NCBI RefSeq assembly: GCF_000306785.1
Contig: NC_017955.1
Location: forward strand, 5,511,518 to 5,575,517
Reading direction: 5' to 3'
Source of the DNA: Modestobacter italicus
Lineage (GTDB): Bacteria; Actinomycetota; Actinomycetes; Mycobacteriales; Geodermatophilaceae
DNA length: 64,000 nucleotides
A model generated the notes under the pieces. It did no database searches, was not told the origin of the DNA, and saw only the letters and a program-made list of their open reading frames with translations. Below are positions 10,172-18,238 of this stretch, in pieces (within the stretch, counting starts at the first letter, position 1; each line of letters starts with the position of its first letter). Both the position numbers and the translations under genes were made by a program.

Positions 10172-11482
10172 TCAGCCCAGCGGGTGCACCCGGACGGCGA
10201 GCACGACGATGTCGTCCTCACGGGGCTCGTGCGCGACCTCCAGCACCCGGTCCACCAGCGCCTCCAGCGGCAGGTCGGCCTGCCCGGTCAGCGACTGCAC
10301 CACCCGGGCGGTGCCGGCGTCGATGTCCCGGTCGCCCGCGCGCTGCTCGATCAGCCCGTCGGTGTGCAGCAGCAGCGTGCTCCCCGGCGGCAGGGCGACG
10401 TGGTGGTCGGTCCGCGGCGCCCCGGGGTGGACGCCGACCAGCAGCTCCGCCCGCGTCTCCAGCACCTCGACCCGCCCGTCCGGGTGCAGCAGCAGCGGCG
10501 CCGGGTGCCCGGCGTTGGTCCAGCGGAGCGTCGGCACGCCGTCGTCGTCCCGGTCGACCCGGCCCAGGACGACGGTGGCGAGGGTGTCGATCGACAGTGT
10601 CTCCATCGCCCGGTCCAGTCGGCGCATGGTCTGCGACGGCGGCTCGTCGCGGTCGACCGCGTACCCGCGCAGCAGGGTGCGCAGCTGCCCCATGTCCGCC
10701 GCGGCGGCGATGTCGTGGCCGGAGGTGTCGCCGACCGCGACGACGGTGGCGCCGTCCGGCGTGACGAAGGTGTCGTACCAGTCCCCGCCGACCTGGTCCC
10801 GGGCGTCGGCCGGGAGGTAGCGGGCGGCCACGGTCAGGTGGGCCTGCTGCGGCAGCCGGGTGAGCATCGCGCGCTGCAGGGTCGCCGCGACGTCCTGGCG
10901 CTCCTCCAGCAGCTCCTGCGTGCGCTGCCACTGCTCGGCGGCGACCCGGGCGGACTGGTTCGCCCGGTCGCGCACGGCGCGCAGCTGCAGCTCCGAGGAG
11001 CAGGCGTCGGCCAGGTCCGCGAGCACGGCGAGGTCGTCGTCGGACCACCGGCGCGGCCGCGGGGTGATGGCGCACAGCGAGCCCACGACCAGCCCGTCGG
11101 CGTCCCGCAGCGGCATGCCGGCGTAGCCGACGACCGAGAGGTCACGGACGGCGAGGTTGTCCCGGACCAGCGGGTGGTCGCGGGCGTCCTCGATGACCAG
11201 CGGCTGCTCGGCCTGGACCACGTGCTGGCAGAACGAGTGGGTCAGCGGGGTGCGGCGGGAGGTCTGCCAGGGCTCGGGGAGGCCGGCCGCACCCGGGAAG
11301 ACCTGCTCGTCGGCGTCCACCAGGCTCACCAGAGCGACCGGGACGCCGAGCTGGCGGCGGACCAGCCGGACGAAGCGCTCGAAGGAGGGGTCCGAGACGG
11401 CGAGCAGCGGCGTGCTGGCAGGCAGGGGGCGGAGCGCCGGGGAGACCGCCGCCGGCGACGCAGCTGACCGGTCCGTCCTCAT
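10172..11482 (-). CDS. GAF domain-containing PP2C/SpoIIE-type serine phosphatase
   Basis: 436 aa. An N-terminal GAF sensor domain (about 30-170, with the SxTxHSFCQHVV segment common in such sensors) is joined by a helical linker (about 170-205) to a SpoIIE/RsbU-type PP2C phosphatase domain (about 215-435). Metal-binding acidic residues are visible in GGDWYDTF, VGDTSGHD and the terminal REDDIVVLAVR. Proteins of this class dephosphorylate anti-sigma-factor antagonists in partner-switching stress pathways; the partner is not encoded here. The ATG at 11482 follows a TAGCAT hexamer by 8 nt and lacks a ribosome site. Confidence 0.9.
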   Translation of the reverse strand: MRTDRSAASPAAVSPALRPLPASTPLLAVSDPSFERFVRLVRRQLGVPVALVSLVDADEQVFPGAAGLPEPWQTSRRTPLTHSFCQHVVQAEQPLVIEDARDHPLVRDNLAVRDLSVVGYAGMPLRDADGLVVGSLCAITPRPRRWSDDDLAVLADLADACSSELQLRAVRDRANQSARVAAEQWQRTQELLEERQDVAATLQRAMLTRLPQQAHLTVAARYLPADARDQVGGDWYDTFVTPDGATVVAVGDTSGHDIAAAADMGQLRTLLRGYAVDRDEPPSQTMRRLDRAMETLSIDTLATVVLGRVDRDDDGVPTLRWTNAGHPAPLLLHPDGRVEVLETRAELLVGVHPGAPRTDHHVALPPGSTLLLHTDGLIEQRAGDRDIDAGTARVVQSLTGQADLPLEALVDRVLEVAHEPREDDIVVLAVRVHPLG

Positions 11483-11490
11483 CGCCAGTG

Positions 11491-11496
11491 ATGCTA
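11491..11496 (-). promoter_or_regulatory. -10 hexamer TAGCAT, leaderless start of GAF-PP2C gene
   Basis: On the minus strand TAGCAT is separated from the ATG at 11482 by 8 nt; no Shine-Dalgarno is present. Confidence 0.5.
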
Positions 11497-11528
11497 GGTG
11501 CCGCGGACCTGCCGGGACAGGGTCTCGG

Positions 11529-11885
11529 TCACGCGCTGGTGGCGATGGCGATCACGGCGACGAGGCCGATGATGCCCACCCCGACCCAGCCCAGCACGAT
11601 GCCGGCGATCGCCATGCCGTCGCCGGACTCACCGCGCTCGCGGATCTGCTTGCGCGCGATGTAGCCGAACACCAGCGCCAGGACGCTGCCGATCCAGTAG
11701 AGCCAGACGATGCCGAGCACCATGGAGGCGATGGCCAGCCCGTTGGTGCGCCGCGGCGGCGGGTAGCCGTAGCCGTACGGCTGCGGCGCATACGGCTGCT
11801 GGGGGTACGGCTGCTGGCCGTAGGGCTGGCCGTACGGCGGCGGGACCTGCGGGCCGGGGTACGGGTGGCTGTCGTCCTGCGTCAC
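11529..11885 (-). CDS. DUF4190 domain-containing small membrane protein
   Basis: 118 aa. A Pro/Tyr/Gln-rich cytoplasmic tail (residues 1-45, repeats of PYGQ and QPYxP) precedes two transmembrane helices in the DUF4190 pattern: NGLAIASMVLGIVW, then MAIAGIVLGWVGVGIIGL. Such proteins are abundant in actinobacteria and their function is not established. The GTG at 11885 follows TACAGT by 7 nt, another leaderless-looking start. Confidence 0.8.
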   Translation of the reverse strand: MTQDDSHPYPGPQVPPPYGQPYGQQPYPQQPYAPQPYGYGYPPPRRTNGLAIASMVLGIVWLYWIGSVLALVFGYIARKQIRERGESGDGMAIAGIVLGWVGVGIIGLVAVIAIATSA

Positions 11886-11892
11886 CCGGCGA

Positions 11893-11898
11893 ACTGTA
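11893..11898 (-). promoter_or_regulatory. -10 hexamer TACAGT, leaderless start of DUF4190 gene
   Basis: Minus-strand TACAGT lies 7 nt before the GTG at 11885, with no Shine-Dalgarno between them. Confidence 0.5.
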
Positions 11899-11945
11899 GG
11901 AGCGCGGTGCCGCGCCGCCCAGCTGCGACACCTCGGAGGGGTGAG

Positions 11946-12788
11946 TCAGCGCTCGACCCGCGCGAGGAACCGCCGGACGGTCTCCAGGAAGACCTCCGGC
12001 TGCTCCGAGTGCACCCAGTGCCCGGCGTTCTTGACCCGCACCAGGCGCACGTGCGGGAACAGCTGGTCCATCCGCGGCCGGTCCTCGTCGAGCACGTAGG
12101 TCGAGTTCGCCCCCGCGATCCACAGCACCGGGCCCTCGAACGCGGCGCCGGGCGGGGGGTCGGGGAACAGCCGCAGCTCCCCCAGGTCGCGGGCGAGGGT
12201 CTCCAGGTTCAGCCGCCACCGCCAGCCGTTCCCGGCCCCCACCCCGTCGCGGACCAGGCTCTGCAGCAGGAACGACCGGACCATCGTGCTCGGGACGGCG
12301 TCGCGCAGCGCCGCGTCGGCCTGCTCCCGGGTCTCCAGCCGGTCCAGGTCCATCCCCTGCATGGCGGCGATGAACGCGGCGAAGGGGGAGGCCTCCTCGT
12401 CGGGGTCGTCGGTGCGCCCGCCGGTCTCCGGGTAGTCGGCGGGCGCGATGTCGACGACGACGAGGGCGCGCAGCAGCTCGGGCCGGCGCAGCGCCAGCTG
12501 CATCGCCACCTTGCCGCCCATCGAGTGCCCGACCAGGGTCACCGGGTCGCCCAGCAGCTCCAGCTCCTCGGCGACGACCTCGGCCATGTCCCGGTAGTCG
12601 ACCCGGTCGGTCCACGGCGAGTGCCCGTGGTTGGGCAGGTCGAGCAGCGTGACCCGGTGCCCGTCCTCGGCCAGTGCGCGCGCGATCGTCGTCCAGTTGC
12701 GGCCCTGGCCGAACAGGCCGTGCACGAAGACGACCCGCGGCCCGGAGTCGCCGAGCGTGCGGGCCGCCAGCCGGACGGGAGAGGTCAT
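11946..12788 (-). CDS. Alpha/beta hydrolase (YbfF-like esterase)
   Basis: 280-aa cytoplasmic hydrolase. Oxyanion segment VFVHGLFGQGRNW (about 20-32), nucleophile elbow GHSMGG (Ser about 90), and late His in KNAGHWVHSEQP (about 254-265) define the catalytic Ser/His pair; the acid is probably the Asp in the YVLDEDRP stretch. The pattern is that of YbfF-type acyl esterases. The ATG at 12788 gives the normal N-terminus (MTSPVRLAARTLG). It is divergent from the SF2 ATPase gene across 109 bp. Substrate unknown. Confidence 0.85.
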   Translation of the reverse strand: MTSPVRLAARTLGDSGPRVVFVHGLFGQGRNWTTIARALAEDGHRVTLLDLPNHGHSPWTDRVDYRDMAEVVAEELELLGDPVTLVGHSMGGKVAMQLALRRPELLRALVVVDIAPADYPETGGRTDDPDEEASPFAAFIAAMQGMDLDRLETREQADAALRDAVPSTMVRSFLLQSLVRDGVGAGNGWRWRLNLETLARDLGELRLFPDPPPGAAFEGPVLWIAGANSTYVLDEDRPRMDQLFPHVRLVRVKNAGHWVHSEQPEVFLETVRRFLARVER

Positions 12789-12854
12789 GCCGCCATCCCA
12801 CCAGACGGTGGCGACCCGGTGATGTCGCTCCCCGGGATGGTCGGTGGTCGCGGT

Positions 12855-12860
12855 TAGCGT
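12855..12860 (+). promoter_or_regulatory. -10 hexamer TAGCGT for the SF2 ATPase gene
   Basis: TAGCGT is 37 nt before the GTG at 12898. The predicted transcript would start near 12867 and include the AGGAGA ribosome site at 12887-12892. Confidence 0.5.
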
Positions 12861-12897
12861 CCTGCGGGTCAGGCCGTCGACCCCGCAGGAGACCTCC

Positions 12898-14706
12898 GTG
12901 CCCGGACGCCGTCGGCGCTCCACCAGCTCGTCCCGCTCGACCGGCACGACGACCACCCGGAAGCCGGCTGCCCGGAAGGCCCCGCGGACCCGGACCGCCG
13001 CGACCCCGGCCGCCGCGGCGTCCGCGGCCCCGGCCGGCCTGCCCACGGCACGGCCGGGGGAGCGGGTGTGGGTGCTCGCCGTCCCGTTCCGGGCCCCGGC
13101 GCCGGGCGCGAGCTGGCACGCCGGACTGTCCGCGCACGTGTACGTGGGCTCCTCGCTGCCGGTGGCGCTGGCGCCGTACGACCCGCCGCCGTGCTCCTTC
13201 GAGCGGTTCGTCGAGGACGAGCTGAACGCCGAGCCGCGGCCGGTGCCGCCGGCCCGCGCGATGACCCCGCGGCCGGAGCAGGTCACCGGCGCGGCCGCGA
13301 TCGCGCGGCACGCGGCCGCCGGTGGGCGGATGTTCCTGCTCGGCGACGACCCGGGCGTCGGGAAGACCGGCACCGCCGTCCTGGCCGTGCAGCAGATCGC
13401 CGCGCACCGGGCCGGCTCCGCGAAGCCGGTCCGCACCGTGCTGGTGGTGGCCGACCGGCCGGCGGCGATCACCGTGCCGCACTGGACGCGGTCGATCGCC
13501 GCGTTCGGCGGCGCCGCTGTCGAGGGGCAGGACCTGCGCTGGTGCGTCACCACCTGGGACCGGCTGGGCAAGGTCGCCGCGCTGATGAAGGCGACCGGGG
13601 TGCGCTTCGACGTGGTGGTCGCCGACGAGGCGCACATGGTCCGGCACACCACGACCCAGCGGTGGAAGCACTGGAAGGCGGTCTCCGGCGCGGGGCGGGT
13701 GAAGGACGTCCCGTTCGTGCTGCTGGCCACGGCGACCCCTGCGCACACCCCGCTGGAGCTGCCCTACCTGGCGCCGCACTTCGCCGCCGTCCACGGCGAG
13801 CCGCTCAAGGACTGGGCGGACCTGCCGCACCGCCTCGCCGTCCACGGGTTCCACGTGGAACGTGGTCGCTACGGCTGGAGCTGGACCGAGGACGCCGACG
13901 AGCGCCGCGCCGACCTGGCCCTGCTCCGCGGCTGGCTGGCCGACACCGACCCGCCGGCGACGCTGCACCGGCCGGCGCCGTGGGGCCCGGTCAGCGTCAC
14001 CGGGACACCGGTCGCGCTGACCCCGGCCGAGCGCGCGCAGTACGAGGCCGAGTGGTCGGAGTTCCGCGCGGAGATGCAGCTGGCCCGGCGCAAGCGGGAG
14101 ACCGCCCGGGGCCGGGCGGCGCTGCTGCGGTTCCGGCAGAAGGCCGGGCTGATCCGGGCGGCGGCGACGGTCGACTGGGTGAAGGCGCAGGTCGAGGCGG
14201 ACCGCCAGGTCGCGGTGTCGGTGGAGTTCGTGGAGACCGCCGCCGACCCGATCCGCGAGGCGCTGCTGGACGGCGGCATCACGGTCGCCGGGATCTACGG
14301 CCGGGACCGGTTCGACGTGGAGGCCGAGCGGCTGCGGTTCCAGACCGGTGCGGCGCCGGTGTGCGTCTTCACCGTGACCGCCTCGATCAGCCTGCACGCC
14401 GGCGAGCTGCTGCCCGGCGGGCTCACCGCGTCCACCACGCCGCGGGTGGGGCTGTTCCACCAGCCGCGGTTCTCCGGCATCGCCGCCCGTCAGGTGACCG
14501 GCCGCACCCACCGCGACCACCAGGTCTCCCCGTGGCGGGTCGCATTCGCCGAGGACACCGTGGAGGAGGACGTCGCCCGGGTCATGGTGGAGCGGCTGGC
14601 GGTCACCGGCTCGACGGCCGGTGGCGACACCGCGGCGCTGCAGGAGATCGCCGAGCTGCTCGACGCCGACTGGCTGCCGGCGACCTCACTGACCGGGGAC
14701 TGCTGA
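12898..14706 (+). CDS. Uncharacterised SF2 (SNF2-like) ATPase/helicase
   Basis: 602 aa. Residues 1-50 are a Ser/Thr/Arg/Ala-rich low-complexity tail. The ATPase core follows: LLGDDPGVGKTGTA (Walker A, about 146-159), ADEAHM (motif II, about 242-247), LATATPAHTP (motif III) and, near the C-terminus, RQVTGRTHRD (motif VI with the arginine fingers, about 530-539). The layout resembles compact helicases of phages and mobile elements more than SWI/SNF remodellers. GTG at 12898 has AGGAGA 5 nt upstream. A perfect parS palindrome lies within the gene. No nuclease or methylase partner is adjacent. Function not recognised. Confidence 0.75.
   Translation: MPGRRRRSTSSSRSTGTTTTRKPAARKAPRTRTAATPAAAASAAPAGLPTARPGERVWVLAVPFRAPAPGASWHAGLSAHVYVGSSLPVALAPYDPPPCSFERFVEDELNAEPRPVPPARAMTPRPEQVTGAAAIARHAAAGGRMFLLGDDPGVGKTGTAVLAVQQIAAHRAGSAKPVRTVLVVADRPAAITVPHWTRSIAAFGGAAVEGQDLRWCVTTWDRLGKVAALMKATGVRFDVVVADEAHMVRHTTTQRWKHWKAVSGAGRVKDVPFVLLATATPAHTPLELPYLAPHFAAVHGEPLKDWADLPHRLAVHGFHVERGRYGWSWTEDADERRADLALLRGWLADTDPPATLHRPAPWGPVSVTGTPVALTPAERAQYEAEWSEFRAEMQLARRKRETARGRAALLRFRQKAGLIRAAATVDWVKAQVEADRQVAVSVEFVETAADPIREALLDGGITVAGIYGRDRFDVEAERLRFQTGAAPVCVFTVTASISLHAGELLPGGLTASTTPRVGLFHQPRFSGIAARQVTGRTHRDHQVSPWRVAFAEDTVEEDVARVMVERLAVTGSTAGGDTAALQEIAELLDADWLPATSLTGDC
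13848..13861. promoter_or_regulatory. parS site (intragenic)
   Basis: Perfect 14-bp palindrome GTTCCACGTGGAAC, identical to the two copies beside parA. It lies inside the SF2 ATPase gene, about 46 kb from parAB. It fits the ParB-binding consensus (GTTYCACGTGRAAC core). Confidence 0.85.
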
Positions 14707-14711
14707 AGGAC

Positions 14712-14760
14712 CCCGTCCCCCTCACCCCTCGCAAGCTCGCGGCGAGCCTCCGGACGGGGC
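14712..14760. terminator. Imperfect hairpin between SF2 ATPase and GNAT genes
   Basis: CCCCGTCC (14712-14719) can pair with GGACGGGG (14753-14760), with a second nested CTCGC/GCGAG stem. It lies just after the ATPase stop and before the convergent GNAT stop, so it may terminate both. Confidence 0.5.
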
Positions 14761-14775
14761 CGACGAGACCGGAAC

Positions 14776-15222
14776 TCAGACCCTGTGCAGCCGCATCGGC
14801 AGGTGCGGGATGCCGTCCTCCAGGTAGTCCGGGCCGGAGCGCACGAAGCCGAAGCGCTCGTACCAGCTCTCGAGGTAGGCCTGCGCGCCGATGTCGACGG
14901 TGCGGCCCCCGCACAGCTCGATGCCGCGGCGGATGAGCCGGGCGGACAGCCCTCGGCCCCGCGCGCCCACGGCGGTGGCCACCCGGCCGATGGCGCGGTC
15001 GTCGCCGTTCTCCAGGACCCGGATGGTGGCCAGCGTCGTCCCGGCGTCGTCGGCGTACCAGAGGTGCACCGTGCCCGGCTCGGTGTCCCGGCCGTCGAGC
15101 TCGGGGTAGGGGCAGGTCTGCTCGACGACGAAGACGTCGACGCGGAGCCGGAGGATGCCGTAGAGCTCCGTAGGGGTCAGCTCGGCGAAGCGGGCCTCGC
15201 GCAGCACAGGTGCATCGGTCAC
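14776..15222 (-). CDS. GNAT-family N-acetyltransferase (ElaA type)
   Basis: 148 aa. The ElaA pattern is clear: ELYGILRLRVDVFVVEQTC near the N-terminus, LDGRD..T.HLWY in the middle, the acetyl-CoA loop VGARGRGLSARLIRRG (about 87-102), and AYLESWYERFGF near the end. It probably transfers an acetyl group from acetyl-CoA to a small amine; the acceptor is unknown. The GTG at 15222 has no strong ribosome site. It stands alone between a convergent ATPase gene and the HNH nuclease gene. Confidence 0.85.
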   Translation of the reverse strand: MTDAPVLREARFAELTPTELYGILRLRVDVFVVEQTCPYPELDGRDTEPGTVHLWYADDAGTTLATIRVLENGDDRAIGRVATAVGARGRGLSARLIRRGIELCGGRTVDIGAQAYLESWYERFGFVRSGPDYLEDGIPHLPMRLHRV

Positions 15223-15240
15223 CGGTCGATCGTCGCAAGC

Positions 15241-15256
15241 CGTTCCCGCGGGAACG
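15241..15256. repeat. 16-bp palindrome CGTTCCCGCGGGAACG, copy 1 (intergenic)
   Basis: Perfect palindrome between the GNAT and DUF222-HNH genes. Identical copies lie at 15994-16009 and 26810-26825; each is followed by a CG[CT]CGG[C]CGG-like stretch. Confidence 0.8.
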
Positions 15257-15270
15257 CCGGCCGGGCTCCG

Positions 15271-15320
15271 GCGGCCCGGGTCAGGCGGCCCGGGTCAGGC
15301 GGCCCGGGTCAGGCGGCCTG
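15271..15320. repeat. Tandem repeat of a 14-bp unit at the end of the HNH gene
   Basis: The unit GCGGCCCGGGTCAG occurs three times exactly (15271-15312) and begins a fourth time. The last full unit contains the stop codon of the DUF222-HNH gene, so the array looks like repeated duplication of its 3' end. Confidence 0.8.
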
Positions 15321-16661
15321 GCGGCGGAGGTGGTCGCGGTGGGCGAGCAGCGCCCAGACGACGTGCTGCAGGTCCATCCGCTCACCGGTGTCCGGCCACG
15401 CGTCGGGCAGGCCGGCGTCGGGCACCAGCGTCAGCAGCGGTGGGGTGCGGAAGGCGGGATCGGCCGGGCCCCAGATCCGCCGTCCGGCCCGGTCGTGGGC
15501 CACCAGCTCCCGCCCGCGGCGGACCAGCACCAGCCCCTCGTCGTGCACCAGCCCGTGGTCGACGTCGCACAGCAGCACCATCGCCGACACGTCGGTGCGG
15601 CCACCCAGCGACCACGGCGTGAGGTGGTGGGCGTGCAGCCGCTCGATCCGGGTCTCGTCGCACCCCGGCCGGGCGCAGCCGCCGTCGCGGGCCAGCAGCG
15701 CCCGCCGCTGCGCCTTGGTGGCCAGCCGGCGGCGCCGGCCCAGCGCCAGCGGCTGACCACCGCGCTCGACGATCACTGTCAGGGACGCCTCGCACGCCAT
15801 CCGCCGCACCTGGCTCGGCGACAGCGCCGGACCGCCCTCCAGGTGGGCCCGCCCCGCCGCCGCGTCCTGCGCCAGCACGTCGGCGTCGACGTGCACGACC
15901 ACCTCGCGGCGCGGCGGGTCCCCGGCCCGCCGGCCGACGTCGACCGCCTCGGCGGCGAGCTCGGCCAGCGCCCGGCAGCGCCGCACGGTCATCCGTTCCC
16001 GCGGGAACGTCGCCGGGTCCTCCGGGCAGCGGTCCCCGTCCGCGGCGCCCGCCTCACCCGTGGCCGCCTTCTTCGCCGCGGCCCGTTCCCGGCGGGCGTC
16101 CCGTTCGGCCCGGGACTCGACGTTCGCCAGCAGAGCCGCGCCGGCCTCGGCGTCCATCCGCACCTGCAGCACCAGCATCCCGTCGACGTCCCAGTGCCAC
16201 TGGAAGGACCGCTTCTCCGCGACCCGGCCGGCGTCCACGTCGTCGGAGCGGCGCCAGCCGCGCACCACCCGGGCCAGCTGTGACGCGGTGGTGTGCCCGG
16301 CCAGCTCGACCAGGGCCGGCTCGGTGTCGGGGTCGGCGACCCGGGTGATCTCCCGGACCTTGGAGTAGGACAGCCGGCCCTGCTCGAACGCCGCCGCCGT
16401 GAGCGGCAGCCTGCCCAGCGCCCGCGCGACCCGGACGTGCTCCCGCGCCGCACCGGGGCTCATCCCGCACTGCCAGGCCAGCCAGTGCGCGCACGACTGG
16501 ATCCCGACCCCACCCCAGCCCTCCCGGACGTCGAACTCCGCCACGAGCCGCAGCCAGGCAGCCGTCGCGGCGGCCAACCGCACCGCCCCCGACCGGATCT
16601 CCCCGGCCAGCACCTCGATCGACCGCTCCGCCTGCCCCGCCACCACCGTCATCGCCGCCAT
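15309..16661 (-). CDS. DUF222/HNH endonuclease family protein (13E12-like)
   Basis: 450 aa. The N-terminal DUF222 helical region (about 15-300) includes SCAHWLAWQCGMSPGAAREH and GRLSYSKVREITRVA. A C-terminal HNH nuclease module (about 325-385) has two CxxC-type cysteines (CARPGC), the catalytic LHAHHLTPWSLGG and a final CDVDHGLVHD. These genes are multicopy in actinobacteria and are suspected selfish or repeat-associated elements; the biological substrate is unknown. ATG at 16661 follows TAGCGT by 6 nt (leaderless). A 16-bp palindrome lies inside its linker (15994-16009) and another just downstream. Confidence 0.85.
   Translation of the reverse strand: MAAMTVVAGQAERSIEVLAGEIRSGAVRLAAATAAWLRLVAEFDVREGWGGVGIQSCAHWLAWQCGMSPGAAREHVRVARALGRLPLTAAAFEQGRLSYSKVREITRVADPDTEPALVELAGHTTASQLARVVRGWRRSDDVDAGRVAEKRSFQWHWDVDGMLVLQVRMDAEAGAALLANVESRAERDARRERAAAKKAATGEAGAADGDRCPEDPATFPRERMTVRRCRALAELAAEAVDVGRRAGDPPRREVVVHVDADVLAQDAAAGRAHLEGGPALSPSQVRRMACEASLTVIVERGGQPLALGRRRRLATKAQRRALLARDGGCARPGCDETRIERLHAHHLTPWSLGGRTDVSAMVLLCDVDHGLVHDEGLVLVRRGRELVAHDRAGRRIWGPADPAFRTPPLLTLVPDAGLPDAWPDTGERMDLQHVVWALLAHRDHLRRQAA
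15994..16009. repeat. 16-bp palindrome CGTTCCCGCGGGAACG, copy 2 (in HNH gene)
   Basis: Perfect copy inside the DUF222-HNH gene, in the linker between DUF222 and HNH regions, where it encodes part of TFPRER. Confidence 0.8.
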
Positions 16662-16667
16662 GCGCCG

Positions 16668-16673
16668 ACGCTA
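16668..16673 (-). promoter_or_regulatory. -10 hexamer TAGCGT, leaderless start of HNH gene
   Basis: Minus-strand TAGCGT lies 6 nt before the ATG at 16661; no Shine-Dalgarno is present. Confidence 0.55.
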
Positions 16674-16699
16674 GGGGAGGGGTACGACAGAACCGCAGG

Positions 16700-18238
16700 T
16701 CAGCTGCGAGCGGAGTCCGCGCCGTTGCCGTCCAGCGGCACCCGGGTGACGGGGGCGGGGGTGTCGCCGAGCCCCGCGGCGCCGCTGCCGAGGCGCTTGA
16801 GCAGCGCGCCGACGTCCAGGCCGGTGAGGTCGCCGGACAGCTGCAGCCCCTGCGCGACGTTGGCGGCCACCGAGCGGCCCAGCGAGCCTGCCCCGTCGGC
16901 GGAGATGACGGTCATCTTGTCCACGCCGGCGAGCGGTGCCGAGGCGGCGGCGACCACCTCGGGCAGCACCTTGACCAGCATCTCCAGGATCGCCGCCTCG
17001 CCGTAGGTGGCGAAGGCGGTGGACCGGGCGTCCATCGCGGCGGCCTCGGCCTGCCCGCGGGCGAGGATCGCCGCACCCTCCGCCGCGCCCTCGCGCTCGA
17101 CGGCGTCGGCGATCGCCTGCCGGCGGAGCTTCTCGGCCTCACCGCGCTTGGCGCCCTCGATGGCCTCCGCCTCGGCCAGCGCCGACCGCCGGGCCCGCTC
17201 GCCCTCACCGGACAGCCGCGCCTGCTCGGCGGCGGCCTGGGCGGCGGCGATGGTCGCCTGGCGCTGGGCCTCCGCGGTGAGGATCGCCGAGTTCTTCCGA
17301 CCCTCCGCCTCCTGCTCGACGCGGTACCGCTCGGCGTCGGCCGGACGGCGCACCTTGGTGTCCAGCTGCGCCTGGGTGAGCGTCGCCGTCCGTGCCGCGA
17401 CCTTCTCCTGCGCGGCGAGGACCTCCTGGTCCTGCGCCGCCTGGGCCAGCGGCCCGGCCGCCGCGGCGCGGGCGGTGGCGGCGTCGGTCTCGGCCGCGAT
17501 CTCGGCCTTCTTCAGCGCCAGCTGGCGCTGGGAGACCGCGATCGCCTCGTCGGCCAGCAGCTGCTCCTGCTGCGCGGCCTGCCGGGCACGCGCCTCGGCG
17601 ATCGAGGCCTCCTTGAGCACCCGGGCGGCCTCGGGCCGGCCGAGGTCGGCCAGGTAGGTGCCCTCGGCCTGGATGTCCTGCAGCTGGAACGTGTCCAGCA
17701 CCAGCCCCTGCCCGGTGAGCGAGGACTCGGCCTCCTCCGCCACAGCCGAGGCGAACGCGGCCCGGTCGCGGATGATCTCCTCGATGGTCAGCCGGCCGAC
17801 GATCGAGCGGAGCGCGCCGGCCAGCACCTCCGAGGTGAAGGTGTCGATGCCCTGCTGCTGGGCCAGGAAGCGCTGCGCGGCCGCCCGGATCGACTGCTCG
17901 TTGCCGCCGACCTTGACGATGGCCACGCCCTCGAGGTCGCACTTGACGCCCTGCTTGGAGACGGCGCCGCGGATGGCCACCGGGATCCGCCGGCTGGACA
18001 GGTCGATCGAGTGCAGCTTCTGCACCACGGGCAGCACGAACACGCTGGCGCCCATGACCACCTTCTGGCCCGACATGTCCCGGCTCACCGCGCCGTCCGT
18101 GCCGGTCACCGAGCGGCCCTGCCGGCCGGTGACCAGGAACGCCTGGTTGGGGCCGGCCACCTTGATCCGGGACAGGACGAGGAGCACCAGCAGGACGACC
18201 AGGACGGCGATGCCGCCGATCGCGTAGAGCAGCGTCAC
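16700..18238 (-). CDS. Flotillin-like SPFH-domain protein
   Basis: 512 aa. One N-terminal membrane segment (about 3-23), an SPFH/band-7 domain (about 25-220) and a long Ala/Glu/Arg-rich coiled coil with repeated AEAEA/EAEK patterns (about 225-420) are diagnostic of flotillins, scaffolds of ordered membrane microdomains. The C-terminus has the glycine/alanine-rich tail usual for FloT. Start GTG at 18238 overlaps the stop of the upstream NfeD-like gene as GTGA, so the two are translationally coupled; flotillin-NfeD pairs are conserved in bacteria. Confidence 0.92.
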   Translation of the reverse strand: MTLLYAIGGIAVLVVLLVLLVLSRIKVAGPNQAFLVTGRQGRSVTGTDGAVSRDMSGQKVVMGASVFVLPVVQKLHSIDLSSRRIPVAIRGAVSKQGVKCDLEGVAIVKVGGNEQSIRAAAQRFLAQQQGIDTFTSEVLAGALRSIVGRLTIEEIIRDRAAFASAVAEEAESSLTGQGLVLDTFQLQDIQAEGTYLADLGRPEAARVLKEASIAEARARQAAQQEQLLADEAIAVSQRQLALKKAEIAAETDAATARAAAAGPLAQAAQDQEVLAAQEKVAARTATLTQAQLDTKVRRPADAERYRVEQEAEGRKNSAILTAEAQRQATIAAAQAAAEQARLSGEGERARRSALAEAEAIEGAKRGEAEKLRRQAIADAVEREGAAEGAAILARGQAEAAAMDARSTAFATYGEAAILEMLVKVLPEVVAAASAPLAGVDKMTVISADGAGSLGRSVAANVAQGLQLSGDLTGLDVGALLKRLGSGAAGLGDTPAPVTRVPLDGNGADSARS

